DNA from: Syntrophales bacterium
Lineage (GTDB): Bacteria; Desulfobacterota; Syntrophia; Syntrophales; UBA4778
Direction of reading: 5' to 3'
Assembly (NCBI GenBank): GCA_028712885.1
Contig: JAQTPK010000031.1
Location: forward strand, 1 to 34,069
DNA: 34,069 nucleotides
Under the pieces are notes generated by a model, which made no database searches, had not been told where the DNA came from, and was given only the letters and a program-made list of their open reading frames with translations. A program made the translations under genes and the position numbers. Of this stretch, positions 16,355-23,576 are shown one piece after another; positions within the stretch are counted from its first letter, which is position 1, and every line of letters starts with the position of its first letter.

Positions 16355-17647
16355 ATGAACATCTGGGAACCCGCTCAGGAATGCATGTCCCGGGACGAGC
16401 TCGAACAGCTTCAGCTGGAACGGCTCCAGGCGACCATCAACCGGGTCTTCAAGAACGTTACATTCTATCGCCGGGAATTCAGCAGGATGGGAATAATTCC
16501 TGAAGACGTCGAGTCCCTTGCCCATCTGAAGCGGCTTCCTTTCACGACTACTGAAGACCTGGACAAGAATTACCCGTACGGGATGTTTGCCGTGCCGTTG
16601 CGGGAAGTCGTCCGCATACATTCCTCTTCGGGGAGAGGGGGAAAGCCGGTCGTTGTCGGCTATACGAAAAACGATATACGCGTGTGGTCCGGCCTGGTCG
16701 CCCGGTTCATGACGGCGGCAGGCGTCACCAGGGACGATGTCGTGCAGATCGCTTTCCGTTACGGGCTCTTTACGGGAGCATTCGGCCTGCATTACGGCGC
16801 CGAGGCGATCGGCGCATCGGTGATTCCGATCAGCACCGGGAATACGGAAAAGCAGATCATGATCATGCAGGACTATAAAACCACCGCGCTGGTCTGCACT
16901 CCCGGTTATGCCCTCACCCTGGCGGAGCGCATGGAGAAGACAGGGATCGATGCCAGGGGGCTGTCGCTGAGAGTCGGGCTTTTCGGCGGCGAGCCGTGGT
17001 CGGAGACCATGCGCCGGGATATCGAAAACAGGCTTTCGATCACAGCCACGGACAATTACGGGCTTTCGGAAGTAATCGGTCCCGGGGTCGCCGGCGAGTG
17101 CGTCCATAAATGCGGCATGCACATAGCAGAGGATGCGTTCATTCCGGAAATCATCGATCCCCTGACGGGCGAGACGCTTCCCCCCGGACAGACGGGCGAG
17201 TTGGTCCTTACCACCCTCACTAAACAGGCCTTTCCCATGATACGTTTTCGGACCAGGGATATCACCAGCATCGATTACGGGCGATGCGAATGCGGCAGGA
17301 CCTTCGTGCGCATGAAAAAACCCTCGGGCCGCTCCGATGACGTGCTGATCGTCAAGGGAGTCAACGTATCCCCGGCGCAGATAAGAGAGGTCCTTTTCGC
17401 CGCGGCCCAGGGCGAACCGCGGTATCAGATTATAGCGGACCGCATGGATTCGAAAGACGCCCTCGAAGTCAGGATCGAGGTCACGGAAAAGATTTTCTCC
17501 GCCGAGCTTCAGAACCAGAGGTCTTTTCTCGAGATGGTCCGAAAGAGGATAGAGGCGTCTATCGGAATCCATGTGACGGTGAAACTTGTTGAGCCGGGGA
17601 GCATCCCGGAAGGCGAAGGCACGATTATCGATAAGAGGATAATTTAA
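16355..17647 (+). CDS. paaK: Phenylacetate-CoA ligase family protein
   Basis: A 430-residue member of the PaaK group of adenylate-forming enzymes, which activate aryl or arylacetic acids to CoA thioesters. Matching segments are FTTTEDLDKNYPYGMFA near 64, NYGLSEVIGPGVAGEC near 233, and VLTTLTKQAFPMIRFRTRD near 285. A ribosome site AAGGAG precedes the ATG. Two motifs are unusual. The A3 phosphate loop reads SSGRGGKPV where the family has SSGTTGKP. The C-terminal A10 segment reads EGEGTIIDKR and lacks the usual EGKAxRV part with the catalytic lysine. It may be a divergent subfamily or have reduced adenylation activity. Its place after the liv genes suggests it handles the imported acid. Confidence 0.88.
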   Translation: MNIWEPAQECMSRDELEQLQLERLQATINRVFKNVTFYRREFSRMGIIPEDVESLAHLKRLPFTTTEDLDKNYPYGMFAVPLREVVRIHSSSGRGGKPVVVGYTKNDIRVWSGLVARFMTAAGVTRDDVVQIAFRYGLFTGAFGLHYGAEAIGASVIPISTGNTEKQIMIMQDYKTTALVCTPGYALTLAERMEKTGIDARGLSLRVGLFGGEPWSETMRRDIENRLSITATDNYGLSEVIGPGVAGECVHKCGMHIAEDAFIPEIIDPLTGETLPPGQTGELVLTTLTKQAFPMIRFRTRDITSIDYGRCECGRTFVRMKKPSGRSDDVLIVKGVNVSPAQIREVLFAAAQGEPRYQIIADRMDSKDALEVRIEVTEKIFSAELQNQRSFLEMVRKRIEASIGIHVTVKLVEPGSIPEGEGTIIDKRII

Positions 17648-17648
17648 T

Positions 17649-17691
17649 TGAATAACTGCTTACGCTGAGCGCGCAATTATTCACTGTTTTT
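17649..17691 (+). terminator. Weak terminator candidate after paaK
   Basis: TGAATAA (17649-17655) pairs with TTATTCA (17677-17683), followed two bases later by TTTTT. The stem is short and AT-rich with a large loop, so confidence is low. Confidence 0.35.
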
Positions 17692-17741
17692 GCTTCCTGA
17701 AAATCTGATATTTTTTTTCTTTTAAAACACCCCTTTTTTGC

Positions 17742-17770
17742 TTGACAGCTCACAAGCTCCGGTGTAAATT
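17742..17770 (+). promoter_or_regulatory. Promoter of the accessory module leader
   Basis: TTGACA (17742-17747), 17 bases, TAAATT (17765-17770). A perfect -35 and a 4/6 -10 predict a start near 17777. It stands in T-rich DNA after paaK and heads the structured leader. Confidence 0.65.
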
Positions 17771-17822
17771 TCATTCCACTTTTTTTCTTGGACGAAGGAA
17801 ACCGACGCATTCGTCTTTACCC

Positions 17823-17966
17823 ATGAAGCTGGCTGGCGCGAAATGGGCATGCTCGGTGTATTACAGCGGAGGGCGTTACGCCCGCTGTAAAAATCCGAAC
17901 CGGGCGCGGTTCGTTGAGGGCTTTCCGGAAAACCGCATTCAGTGCCGGAGTGCGGCATCCTTATAG
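17823..17966 (+). CDS. Possible 47-residue cysteine-containing peptide inside the leader
   Basis: The frame reads MKLAGAKWACSVYYSGGRYA and goes on with two more cysteines (ARCKNP and IQCRSA) before TAG. The composition (Trp, Tyr pair, three Cys) and GC-rich third positions look more protein-like than random. There is no ribosome site and the ATG lies inside a predicted hairpin arm. No family recognised. It may be a leader peptide or chance. Confidence 0.35.
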   Translation: MKLAGAKWACSVYYSGGRYARCKNPNRARFVEGFPENRIQCRSAASL

Positions 17967-18004
17967 AGGACAGGAAATCCCGGACATGCGGGACACCGCT
18001 TAAT

Positions 18005-18053
18005 GTACAATCAGGGGAGGCGTACAGTGCAGGCGCATTGTACGCCTTTTTTT
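18005..18053 (+). terminator. Perfect intrinsic terminator with a possible antiterminator
   Basis: Twelve bases at 18019-18030 pair with 18035-18046 (one G-U) around the loop AGGC, then seven T (18047-18053). GTACAAT at 18005-18011 can instead pair with ATTGTAC at 18037-18043 inside the right arm. This would break the terminator. The layout is that of an attenuator. Confidence 0.85.
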
Positions 18054-18173
18054 GTATCGAGCCCTGAAGGCTGGCAAACGAGACCTCGCTGCCGCCGGCT
18101 CCGGCGGCCCGGCACTTCAAGAATATAAAACGGCTTTCAGCCGGTTTGGTCAATCCTCGTCAGGAGAGTGAAT

Positions 18174-18338
18174 ATGCGGATAGAAAACCCTGAGTTGGAA
18201 GCTCTTCTTACGGCTATGCCGCTGCATGAGCGCCGGATAGCCGAACTCTTTGCCCAGGCCCTGGGAGAAGATCACGTCCTTGCCGTAATTAAACACCGGC
18301 TCGCAAAAAAAGATAAGGAGGGTGAGCAGCCGAAATAA
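18174..18338 (+). CDS. Hypothetical small protein, 54 residues
   Basis: Begins MRIENPELEALLTAMPLHER, continues with an amphipathic helical stretch and ends with a Lys/Glu-rich tail. The start is supported by AGGAG eight bases upstream. It is the first gene after the leader terminator and would be expressed by readthrough. I do not recognise a family. The 120 bases before it hold a perfect hairpin (CCGCCGG/CCGGCGG, near 18090-18107). Confidence 0.65.
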   Translation: MRIENPELEALLTAMPLHERRIAELFAQALGEDHVLAVIKHRLAKKDKEGEQPK

Positions 18339-18359
18339 ATCTGAAAATGGATAAAAAAA

Positions 18360-18400
18360 GTTCACCTGCCCGAATTGACCCCCAACGCAGACAGGTGAAC
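18360..18400. promoter_or_regulatory. Nine-base inverted repeat before ssb, possible operator
   Basis: GTTCACCTG (18360-18368) is matched exactly by CAGGTGAAC (18392-18400). A third half-site, CACCTGTCC, lies at about 18431. A further seven-base inverted pair, CGTCGAA/TTCGACG, is at 18477-18504. The 285-base space between the 54-residue gene and ssb holds these sites and a 62-codon open frame without a ribosome site that I do not accept. An operator or a transfer-origin-like site are both possible. Confidence 0.5.
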
Positions 18401-18623
18401 GAGAGGGTCCGGAAGACGTACTTGGGAGAACACCTGTCCGGCACACCCCTATGTTATTCAGCCTACAGGAAAAGATCGTCGAAGTCAATCATTTACCTTC
18501 GACGGCGCCTCTGCGCGTCTTACAGCATCGGATAATTTTCTGTCCCGATTGCTTCCATATTTATCCACCGGACCTCCTCACTAATTCAGCAAAATCTCAA
18601 AAAACAACAGAGGAGGAACAGCC

Positions 18624-18974
18624 ATGTTCAACAAAGTCGTACTTGTCGGCCGCCTGGGTGCGGATCCCGAAACGCGCCAGTCCCAATCGGGAGTTGCCGT
18701 AGCCAGTTTCCGGCTCGCAACATTGGTGTCAAAGAGAAGCAAGTCCGGTCAGAAGGAAGAAAAAACCGACTGGCACCGCATTATCGCTTTCAGCAACCTG
18801 GCCGGTTTCTGCGGAAAATACCTGACCAAAGGCCGCCTTGTGCTTGTCGAAGGCCATCTATCCAACAGGGAATCCGCGGACAAAGGGCTTTTTACGGAAA
18901 TAGTGGCCTCCACCATTCAAGCCCTGGATCGCCCTCCCGACAGCAACAGGAATACGACAACCCCGAAGGAATGA
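18624..18974 (+). CDS. ssb: Single-stranded DNA-binding protein, short accessory form
   Basis: A 116-residue OB-fold protein starting MFNKVVLVGRLGADPETR, with TDWHRIIAFSNLAGFCGKYL near 48 and VEGHLSNRE near 75, the normal SSB core. It lacks the flexible tail and the acidic DDDIPF-like tip that recruits partner proteins, ending in NTTTPKE. Such short forms are common on plasmids and conjugative elements and are unlikely to be the chromosomal housekeeping copy. AGGAGG precedes the ATG. Its role here is probably protecting transferred or replicating single strands. Confidence 0.92.
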   Translation: MFNKVVLVGRLGADPETRQSQSGVAVASFRLATLVSKRSKSGQKEEKTDWHRIIAFSNLAGFCGKYLTKGRLVLVEGHLSNRESADKGLFTEIVASTIQALDRPPDSNRNTTTPKE

Positions 18975-19010
18975 AGCTATCGCTCAAGATGCAAAAAGGG
19001 AGAAGTGAAA

Positions 19011-19574
19011 ATGCCTGAATTCAACGTCAATACGCCGGATCGCCATTCCGTTGCAGAACTGAGGAAGAAAGCGATCGAGTGGCTGGAAAAGAAGGAAAAC
19101 ATGCGGAGAGTAAAGAGAGCGGGAAGAAAACTTATCACCGGCACTCCCTATTCCCTGGAGGATTGCGTACAGGCGGCATACTGCATCGCTCTTGACGCCG
19201 TTGCGCTGATGATTCGAAAAAAAGGTGAATTATCGTTCCAGCGCTGCTTCTGGGCGCTGTTTAATTTTCATATGAAAAACCTCCGCTCCACGTCCATTCG
19301 AACGATCTCCATCGAGCAATTGGAGAATCTTTCCATACCGTCGGAAGCTCTCACGCCTGACGAAATCCGGGAAAAGGCCGGCATGGAGCGGATGGCCATT
19401 TCCTATGCCGCGTGCGCACTGTCCGGAATCAAAGTCAGGACGGTCATTTCGATACTGGAAGGAAAAACACGCCGGCAGATTGCAGACGAGCTTTCCCTGA
19501 CGGAAGGCGCAGTCCGCTATCATGTCCGAACCGCAACGAAGATCCTTGAAGAATTCCGCGAATACGGCAAATAA
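19011..19574 (+). CDS. HTH protein with sigma region 4/LuxR-like C-terminus
   Basis: 187 residues, starting [12 protein letters not shown]. The last 60 residues form a helix-turn-helix: [20 protein letters not shown], like sigma-70 region 4 or LuxR/FixJ output domains. The N-terminal two thirds are helical and charged, with no receiver domain and no clear sigma region 2. The ATG at 19011 is chosen because GGGAG lies eight bases upstream; a GTG at 19005 is too close to it. It is probably a DNA-binding regulator of the module. It could also be a degenerate sigma factor. Confidence 0.7.
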   Translation: MPEFNVNTPDRHSVAELRKKAIEWLEKKENMRRVKRAGRKLITGTPYSLEDCVQAAYCIALDAVALMIRKKGELSFQRCFWALFNFHMKNLRSTSIRTISIEQLENLSIPSEALTPDEIREKAGMERMAISYAACALSGIKVRTVISILEGKTRRQIADELSLTEGAVRYHVRTATKILEEFREYGK

Positions 19575-19629
19575 AACAAAAGCGCCTCCCGTTCCGTTTT
19601 TTAACGGGCTTGGACAATTTACTGTAGGA

Positions 19630-20139
19630 ATGATTGTGAATAGCCGGAAGAAAAACAATGAAAAAATATTTTTGAAAAGACATGAAAGAGCGGTTCTCGT
19701 GCTGTGCGCGGCGGCCGCTATCTGTGGATGCCCCGGTCTCGCTCAGGGCCTTTATGAGCGCTGTTTCGAGCAGGCCGGACTGCAGTACGACATCTCGCCT
19801 CTCCTGCTTCGAGCCGTGGCGAAAACAGAAAGCAACTTCGTACCTTCCGCAATTCACCGCAATTCTGACGGTTCATATGATTACGGCATTATGCAAATCA
19901 ATTCACGATGGGAGCGTAAGATCGGCCGCAGGGGCTGGCTGCATCTTCGAGAGCCCTGCTACAACATCCACGTCGGGGCATGGATCCTTTCGCAGTGCAT
20001 GGGCCGGTACGGATATACATGGGAGGCTGTGGGCTGCTATAACGCCGTCCACAGAAAGAAGCGTCTGGCATATGCGCGAAAAGTTTCCGTCACGCTGCGC
20101 GAAATCGCGCGGTCCGAGGATGGATCCCGCAGAGATTGA
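19630..20139 (+). CDS. Lytic transglycosylase (SLT fold, VirB1-like)
   Basis: About 169 residues with a hydrophobic export signal ([16 protein letters not shown]) and then an SLT domain. The catalytic Glu is in [12 protein letters not shown], followed by [12 protein letters not shown] and [13 protein letters not shown]. It cleaves peptidoglycan glycan strands, which conjugation systems use to open the wall for the transfer channel. The start is uncertain: ATG 19630 (with TAGGA touching it) or TTG 19672, which would give a shorter and cleaner signal peptide. Its end overlaps the next gene by 20 bases. An earlier in-frame open stretch overlaps the HTH gene and is not accepted. Confidence 0.87.
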   Translation: MIVNSRKKNNEKIFLKRHERAVLVLCAAAAICGCPGLAQGLYERCFEQAGLQYDISPLLLRAVAKTESNFVPSAIHRNSDGSYDYGIMQINSRWERKIGRRGWLHLREPCYNIHVGAWILSQCMGRYGYTWEAVGCYNAVHRKKRLAYARKVSVTLREIARSEDGSRRD

Positions 20140-20890
20140 AATATTTCTGCAGGAAATCACCGATTCATACCGTGTCCCCGTCGATTTTGCCGTAGAGAAG
20201 CTGGAGCAGGCCTGCAACGAGGTGCTTGCCCGAATCACCGGCTATGAAATCGAGACCTGGGTCACGCGCAGGGAGTCGGGAACCGCCATCGTAATCTGGG
20301 CCATTTCCGGTCCATGGCATGATCCGGTCATCCGCCGGCTCGCACCGGATAAAATAGGCACAAATGCGGCCAAATGGATCGGCAGCCGAATCCGCGCCCT
20401 GATCAGGGAATATTCGGTGCTTGACCATTTCGGATCGCTTCTGCGCCTCCATCACAGAGTATATAACGGACAGATCTCAAAGCCGCCCGCGAGAGGGGCG
20501 CCTCTCATCGTGGACCTGACTTATACATACGCGGGAAACTCCGTGCAGACAGTGACCGCCGTCTGTCCTTTGAGATTTCAACCGCCGCGTGAGCGAGGAT
20601 CTTATGCTCTCGGCCAGGTGCATAAATTTTACGTCAGCAAAGTTCGGCTGGCGAAAAAAAGAAGGGAGCTCGGCATATCGATCGAGCTCAGCAGAACGAG
20701 CAGGAAGTTTCCCGAGACACTTATGAAAGATCTTTGCCGTGAAGTGCTGGACAGCCGAAGAGTAATCCGCTGCGTCCGCCGCGTCCTCGGTTACAGGACG
20801 GAGGTCGTCGTTTCCGATCCGTTGCCGAAAGAGGTTCTCCTCGCCGTCAGGCAGGAGATCGGTGAATATCTCCAGGTGAGATTTATTTGA
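20120..20890 (+). CDS. NusA-like protein, short paralogue
   Basis: 256 residues beginning [20 protein letters not shown]. By eye it follows NusA: an N-terminal domain with [19 protein letters not shown], an S1-like segment (about 110-195) ending [20 protein letters not shown] where NusA has its conserved LSRT...L.KLF, then the first KH part with [11 protein letters not shown] in place of NusA's G.R.KIAV. It stops soon after, so KH2 and acidic C-terminal repeats are missing. NusA binds RNA polymerase and nascent RNA and controls pausing, termination and antitermination. The ATG overlaps the transglycosylase gene, and its stop overlaps the TraD start. The assignment rests on my pattern match, not a search. 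Confidence 0.65.
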   Translation: MDPAEIEIFLQEITDSYRVPVDFAVEKLEQACNEVLARITGYEIETWVTRRESGTAIVIWAISGPWHDPVIRRLAPDKIGTNAAKWIGSRIRALIREYSVLDHFGSLLRLHHRVYNGQISKPPARGAPLIVDLTYTYAGNSVQTVTAVCPLRFQPPRERGSYALGQVHKFYVSKVRLAKKRRELGISIELSRTSRKFPETLMKDLCREVLDSRRVIRCVRRVLGYRTEVVVSDPLPKEVLLAVRQEIGEYLQVRFI

Positions 20891-22290
20891 GCACGATCAC
20901 AACACTGAAGCGCATTATATGCGGAAAAGGAAAGGCATCCGCCGTACGGGATGACGGCGTCGCAATCGGAACCGGTTACCGTCTCGATTCCGCATCGCCC
21001 TCCGGCTACATCCTCCCGGAAAAAATTATTCTGGCTGACGCCTGGAGAAAAGGACACCTCTGGTGTTTCGGGACAACCCGCGTGGGAAAAACCAGAATAA
21101 TAGAAAACATGATCAGCCGGGACATTCACAGGGGGAACAGCGTCGTCATTATCGATCCTAAAGGCGACCAGGAACTCTTTGCCAAGACCGTCGAGACGGC
21201 CCTGGAGGCCGGAAGACTGGATGAAATGATGTTCATCTCTCCCGTTTTTCCGGAATACTCGATGACGGTGGACCCGCTCGCCCATTATTACATTCCTGAA
21301 GAGCTGGTGGCCCATATCATCAGCGGCGTGCAGGTCGGGCGCGAGCCTTTCTTCTACAATGTGGCTTACGAAATCAGCATCGCCATCGTTCAGGCGCTCC
21401 TGCTCACCAATGGAAGGCAGGGTCCCTCATTCAATCTGACGGATATAAAAAACTGCATGTCCAAATCGGAGCTTGAGCGCCTGGCCGGGAGAGTTGCTGA
21501 AGCCGATTCTCCGGATGCGCGACAGCTTTACACCGACATGAGGAAGATAATCGATTCTCCGCAGGACTACTACGGCAAGGTCTCATCTTCCCTGAGAGTC
21601 GCCCTGATGGAGCTGACAACCGGACATATCGGAAAAATTATCGGCAGGGAGCGTCATAACCTTTTCATCGAGCGTCTGGAAAAAGGAGAGCGGGTGATCA
21701 TGCTCGTCCACCTTGGAAGCCTGATGATCCGGAAGGCCGCATATACTCTGGGAAAAGTAATTCTGTCCATGATCCAGTCGTTTGTCGGGCGGGTTTTTTC
21801 CTCCGGAAGAACCGTTTCCCCTCCCCTCTCCCTTTATATCGATGAAGCGCACAACGTCCTCTATTTCATGATTGACGACCTCTTTGCCAAGGCCGGCGGC
21901 GCGGATATCTGGGTCCACGGATTCGTTCAGTCCGTATCCCAGCTGTATTCTTCAATCGGCAGGGACTACGCCAATACTGTTCTGGACAACACTAATACGA
22001 AAATTTTCATGAAAGTCCCTGATTATGAAACGGCGCAGTACGCAGCTTCCCACTTCGGGTGGAAAAGGAGGTATTCCGGCGTATTCGGGGCGGATGGAGG
22101 AATCACCATGAGAGAGGAGGAAACCGAATGCCTCAAGCCGGAAGACATTCTCTCCCTTGGCGAGAGGGAATTTTACCTGATGACATACTCGGGCTTATAC
22201 AGGGGGGAGTCGTCCCGGGTGGATCCCGCCCGTATCCGCATCCAGCTGCCCCGGATCAGCTCGGGAACGTCCGCTGCGGCGCCGGAATGA
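20887..22290 (+). CDS. traD: TraD/VirD4-type coupling ATPase
   Basis: A 467-residue hexameric-ATPase family protein. Walker A is GTTRVGKTR near residue 62, then VVIIDPKGDQELF near 87, Walker B is LSLYIDEAHNVLY near 315, followed by the helical bundle and a TraD C-terminal segment with TKIFMKVPDYETAQ. It is closest in pattern to TraD proteins of the ICE SXT/PFGI-1 type, which bring DNA or protein to a type IV secretion channel. It lacks the usual N-terminal membrane helices, so an anchor may come from a neighbouring membrane protein. The start is TTG, overlapping the stop of the NusA-like gene (TTGA). Confidence 0.88.
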   Translation: MSTITTLKRIICGKGKASAVRDDGVAIGTGYRLDSASPSGYILPEKIILADAWRKGHLWCFGTTRVGKTRIIENMISRDIHRGNSVVIIDPKGDQELFAKTVETALEAGRLDEMMFISPVFPEYSMTVDPLAHYYIPEELVAHIISGVQVGREPFFYNVAYEISIAIVQALLLTNGRQGPSFNLTDIKNCMSKSELERLAGRVAEADSPDARQLYTDMRKIIDSPQDYYGKVSSSLRVALMELTTGHIGKIIGRERHNLFIERLEKGERVIMLVHLGSLMIRKAAYTLGKVILSMIQSFVGRVFSSGRTVSPPLSLYIDEAHNVLYFMIDDLFAKAGGADIWVHGFVQSVSQLYSSIGRDYANTVLDNTNTKIFMKVPDYETAQYAASHFGWKRRYSGVFGADGGITMREEETECLKPEDILSLGEREFYLMTYSGLYRGESSRVDPARIRIQLPRISSGTSAAAPE

Positions 22291-23225
22291 CGGGCCGCAC
22301 AAAAATAACCGCCGCGTTTGCCGTCGTTGCGGCCTCGGCCTGCGCAATTTTTTTCGGGTTTCTGCTGAAAGAGCACGGAGGCCTGATTTTCCTGATTGCC
22401 CTTGTTGCGTTATCGGCCGCGCTGTGCGCGGGAGCGGCGCTGCCGGCATGCCGCCGTCGCGGCAGTCGCCCCGAGCCGGAAAAAAGTCCCCATGCATGCG
22501 CCAGGAAAGAAATACCGCTCGCGGAACTTGCCGCAATATGGAGGCCGTCCGGAAAAGGAAGTTTTTCGCCGGATTCCGGACAGGAAACCGGGGCAATGAA
22601 GATTGCGGAGAAAACCGACGGAGCAATTTTCAGGAACGCCTCGATCCGCAAGTTCTTTGAAGAAAACATCGGCAATGATTGCTTTTTTCCCCGCCGGGCC
22701 GCTTCCAGGGCCGTCGTGCTGGAACTGCTCTCGGTACTCGACCTGCATGGCGATTGTCCGTCGGTAGTCGACTGCGACATGAGATTCGTTTCAGGAAAAA
22801 AGGAGTCCGACGCGGAAAGGAGGAGAGCCGGCGGCGGCGGCCGGACTGTGTTCGAAATTCTTTCCGGCACGTCCCTGCGGGACCATTCGCTCGCCGTTGC
22901 GGAAGCGTCCGCCCGCAGGTGCGGCATTGGAAGCGGCGCACCGCTGATCATTATTTCAGCGCTCGCCCACGATCTGGGGAAATTGCCCCATTATCGGGAA
23001 AAGCCTTCCTTTCATTCGATCGACCATGCCCGGTCAAGCGCTTTGATCCTGAAAGGAATGCCGTCATTTTCTCTTCTCCCCTCCGGCATGGCGCGGGAAA
23101 TTGAAGACGCAGTGGCGAACCACCATCGACACAGGCCCGGCGCGCTCGCGGAAACCCTTCAAAAGGCCGATGCAGAATGCCGGGAGAAGGAGATTGCCGC
23201 AGCAAGAACCGGTCAACCGTGTTGA
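22287..23225 (+). CDS. Membrane-anchored HD-domain protein
   Basis: 312 residues. Two N-terminal hydrophobic segments (about 7-24 and 31-53) are followed by a basic linker. A C-terminal HD-type domain follows, with DHSLAVAEAS near 205, SALAHDLGKLPHY near 230, HSIDHARSS near 250 and AVANHHRHRPG near 280. HD domains are metal phosphohydrolases. In SXT/PFGI-1-type elements the gene beside traD is the MOBH relaxase TraI, which also has an HD motif, so this could be a remote or reduced relative (inference). The start overlaps the traD stop (ATGA). Confidence 0.7.
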   Translation: MTGRTKITAAFAVVAASACAIFFGFLLKEHGGLIFLIALVALSAALCAGAALPACRRRGSRPEPEKSPHACARKEIPLAELAAIWRPSGKGSFSPDSGQETGAMKIAEKTDGAIFRNASIRKFFEENIGNDCFFPRRAASRAVVLELLSVLDLHGDCPSVVDCDMRFVSGKKESDAERRRAGGGGRTVFEILSGTSLRDHSLAVAEASARRCGIGSGAPLIIISALAHDLGKLPHYREKPSFHSIDHARSSALILKGMPSFSLLPSGMAREIEDAVANHHRHRPGALAETLQKADAECREKEIAAARTGQPC

Positions 23226-23231
23226 GGAACC

Positions 23232-23480
23232 ATGCACCTGCTGGACTGCATTGATCCTCTGCACTACATATCCCAATCGGATTATACGGAATTCTGGACC
23301 GGCCTCTTCTCAACAATACTTCGCGGATTCTGGGGCAGATCGCTGGCCGTCATCCTTATTGTCCTTGCGTTTTACCTGGGGATCAGAAGACAGCGTTTCC
23401 AGCTCGGAATATGGTTTATTTTCCTGGCGGCAGGTGTGATTTACGGCGCCACACTGCTGAAGTGGCTCGGCCTTCTATAA
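23232..23480 (+). CDS. Small membrane protein
   Basis: 82 residues with two strong hydrophobic segments (about 33-51 and 58-80) and an aromatic N-terminus MHLLDCIDPLHYISQSDYTE. AGGA lies just before the ATG, six bases after the HD gene. No family recognised. The size and place suggest a part of a membrane complex encoded by the module. Confidence 0.65.
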   Translation: MHLLDCIDPLHYISQSDYTEFWTGLFSTILRGFWGRSLAVILIVLAFYLGIRRQRFQLGIWFIFLAAGVIYGATLLKWLGLL

Positions 23481-23576
23481 AAAATTCTGAGTTCCAAGTC
23501 CGGAGTCCCGGGTTGGAAGGCCAAAGTCAGACGTGGACGCCGGACTGATCTCAAGTAAAAGGATTTCATAAGAAGC

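Larger units (their letters stand above)
17777..18053 (+). ncRNA. Structured leader or small RNA of unknown class
   Basis: About 277 nt between a promoter and a perfect terminator. Successive hairpins: GACGAA/TTCGTC (17791-17815); CCCAT/ATGGG (17820-17847); TTACAGC+GGGCG with CGCCC+GCTGTAA (17861-17890, 12 base pairs and one three-base bulge); GAACC/GGTTC (17897-17912); TCCCG/CGGGA (17978-17993); then the terminator. I compared it by eye with 6S, SRP, tmRNA, c-di-GMP, TPP and glycine motifs and found no convincing match. It could be a stand-alone RNA or an attenuated leader for the genes downstream. A 47-codon open frame runs through its middle and is listed separately as an alternative. Confidence 0.45.

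Noticed and set aside
17777-18053. Leader RNA as 6S RNA
   Set aside because: It shares a short GCATGCTCGGT word with E. coli 6S, but the fold is a row of hairpins and not one long rod with a central bubble.
18347-18535. 62-codon open frame before ssb
   Set aside because: No ribosome site, and it crosses the inverted repeats. The residue pattern is not convincing.
19682-20119. Extension of the NusA-like frame upstream through the transglycosylase gene
   Set aside because: The upstream part is an overlap with a convincing SLT domain in another frame. NusA-like similarity begins at 20120.
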